From a bacterium (GTDB lineage Bacteria > Bacillota > Clostridia > Oscillospirales > Oscillospiraceae), in NCBI GenBank assembly GCA_004560375.1, contig SFVC01000044.1:1-13454 (forward strand): a stretch of 13,454 nucleotides of DNA, given 5' to 3'. A program made the translations under genes and the position numbers. The notes beneath the pieces are model-generated. The model saw only the letters and a program-made list of their open reading frames with translations. It made no database searches and had not been told where the DNA came from. Below, piece after piece: positions 13,098 to 13,454 of the stretch. Every line of letters begins with the position of its first letter. Position 1 is the first letter of the stretch.

Positions 13098-13454
13098 ATG
13101 GAGAGACAAAATCGGGTCTATTGGCTCACGGGCCTGTCCGGGGCGGGGAAGACCACCATCGGGCGGCTGTGGCGGGATGAGCTGCGCCGCGCCGGGGAGA
13201 CGGTGATCTTCCTGGACGGGGACGAGATGCGCTCGGTGTTCGGCGTGGGGCTGGGATTTTCCGGCTCAGACCGGCGGAAGCTGGCGGAGAGCTACGGGCG
13301 GCTGTGCGCGCTGCTGTCGGGGCAGGGGGTAACGGTGGTGTGCTGCACCATCTCCATGTTCCACAGCGTGCGGGCATGGAACCGGGCCAACATCCCGGGG
13401 TATTACGAGGTGTACATCGAGGCCAGCATGGACACGCTGCGGCGGCGGGATCAG
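13098..13454 (+). CDS. cysC: APS kinase family protein (CysC-like), 3' end outside window
   Basis: The first 119 residues are present; the gene runs off the right edge. The protein has the Walker A loop GLSGAGKTT (12-20), DGDEMR (40-45) and a GFSGSDRRK segment at 53-61, the layout of adenylylsulfate kinase, which makes PAPS, the donor for sulfotransferases. It differs from housekeeping CysC: the ISPYR segment is ISMFH, followed by WNRANIPGYYEVYIEA, and the RDPKGLY-type motif begins RDQ. These variants are shared with the CysC-like kinases of surface-glycan loci such as Campylobacter Cj1415, reported to phosphorylate cytidine diphosphoramidate. The substrate could thus be APS or a diphosphoramidate nucleotide. 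It starts ten bases after the sulfotransferase-like gene with a GAGGTG box. Confidence 0.82.
   Translation, partial: MERQNRVYWLTGLSGAGKTTIGRLWRDELRRAGETVIFLDGDEMRSVFGVGLGFSGSDRRKLAESYGRLCALLSGQGVTVVCCTISMFHSVRAWNRANIPGYYEVYIEASMDTLRRRDQ

Overview
The window looks like a piece of a motile, GC-rich Clostridia genome, probably of the Oscillospiraceae type. The basis is strong AGGAGG-type ribosome binding sites, a 7TM hybrid histidine kinase, CheX/CheY-like proteins, a Firmicutes-style flagellin and a canonical sigma-28 (SigD) promoter. The genus cannot be told from the sequence alone.

Layout. (1) Positions 1-1650 hold part of a rolling-circle replicating element (plasmid- or filamentous-phage-like), read leftward: a small candidate ssDNA-binding protein and a Rep_trans-type initiator separated by tandem GC hairpins, plus a tiny hydrophobic ORF on the other strand at the left edge. 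(2) Positions 1683-6101 hold a four-gene signalling operon on the + strand with a sigma-A-like promoter and a strong terminator: a 951-aa 7TM-PAS-HisKA-HATPase-REC-HPt hybrid kinase, a receiver-only protein, a CheX-like phosphatase and a CheY-like receiver. (3) Positions 6131-7046 hold a leftward small serine recombinase and, in its upstream region, two 40-bp direct repeats with dyad cores that bracket a perfect sigma-28 promoter. (4) From 7070 to the right edge runs a co-oriented gene set: a nuclease-dead TnpB (TldR-like), a structured guide-RNA region, a divergent csrA, a 698-aa flagellin, a sulfotransferase-like protein overlapping the flagellin gene, and the start of an APS-kinase-family gene.

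The main discovery candidate is part 4. The TnpB homologue has lost all three RuvC catalytic positions (Asn195, Arg278 and Ala359 where Asp, Glu and Asp are expected) but keeps its zinc-ribbon cysteines. The guide position of its RNA (8390-8412) matches codons 4-11 of the flagellin gene in the same operon at 19 of 23 bases. The match is in frame and reads Gln-His-Asn-Ile-Met-Thr-Met instead of Gln-His-Asn-Ile-Met-Ala-Met. The guide therefore looks taken from, and aimed at, the start of a different flagellin gene, while the operon's own flagellin carries mismatches that could protect it. The operon has a sigma-28 promoter and also encodes a CsrA, a family that in Bacillus represses flagellin translation. 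I infer a flagellin-replacement cassette: RNA-guided repression (and perhaps CsrA) silences a resident flagellin, a different flagellin is made, and the last two genes may modify it or its glycans by sulfation or, as an alternative, by phosphoramidate transfer. Nuclease-dead TnpB repressors (TldR) that act on flagellin are known from Enterobacteriaceae. The clostridial arrangement with csrA, a guide to the flagellin start and a sulfotransferase-type module is what deserves testing.
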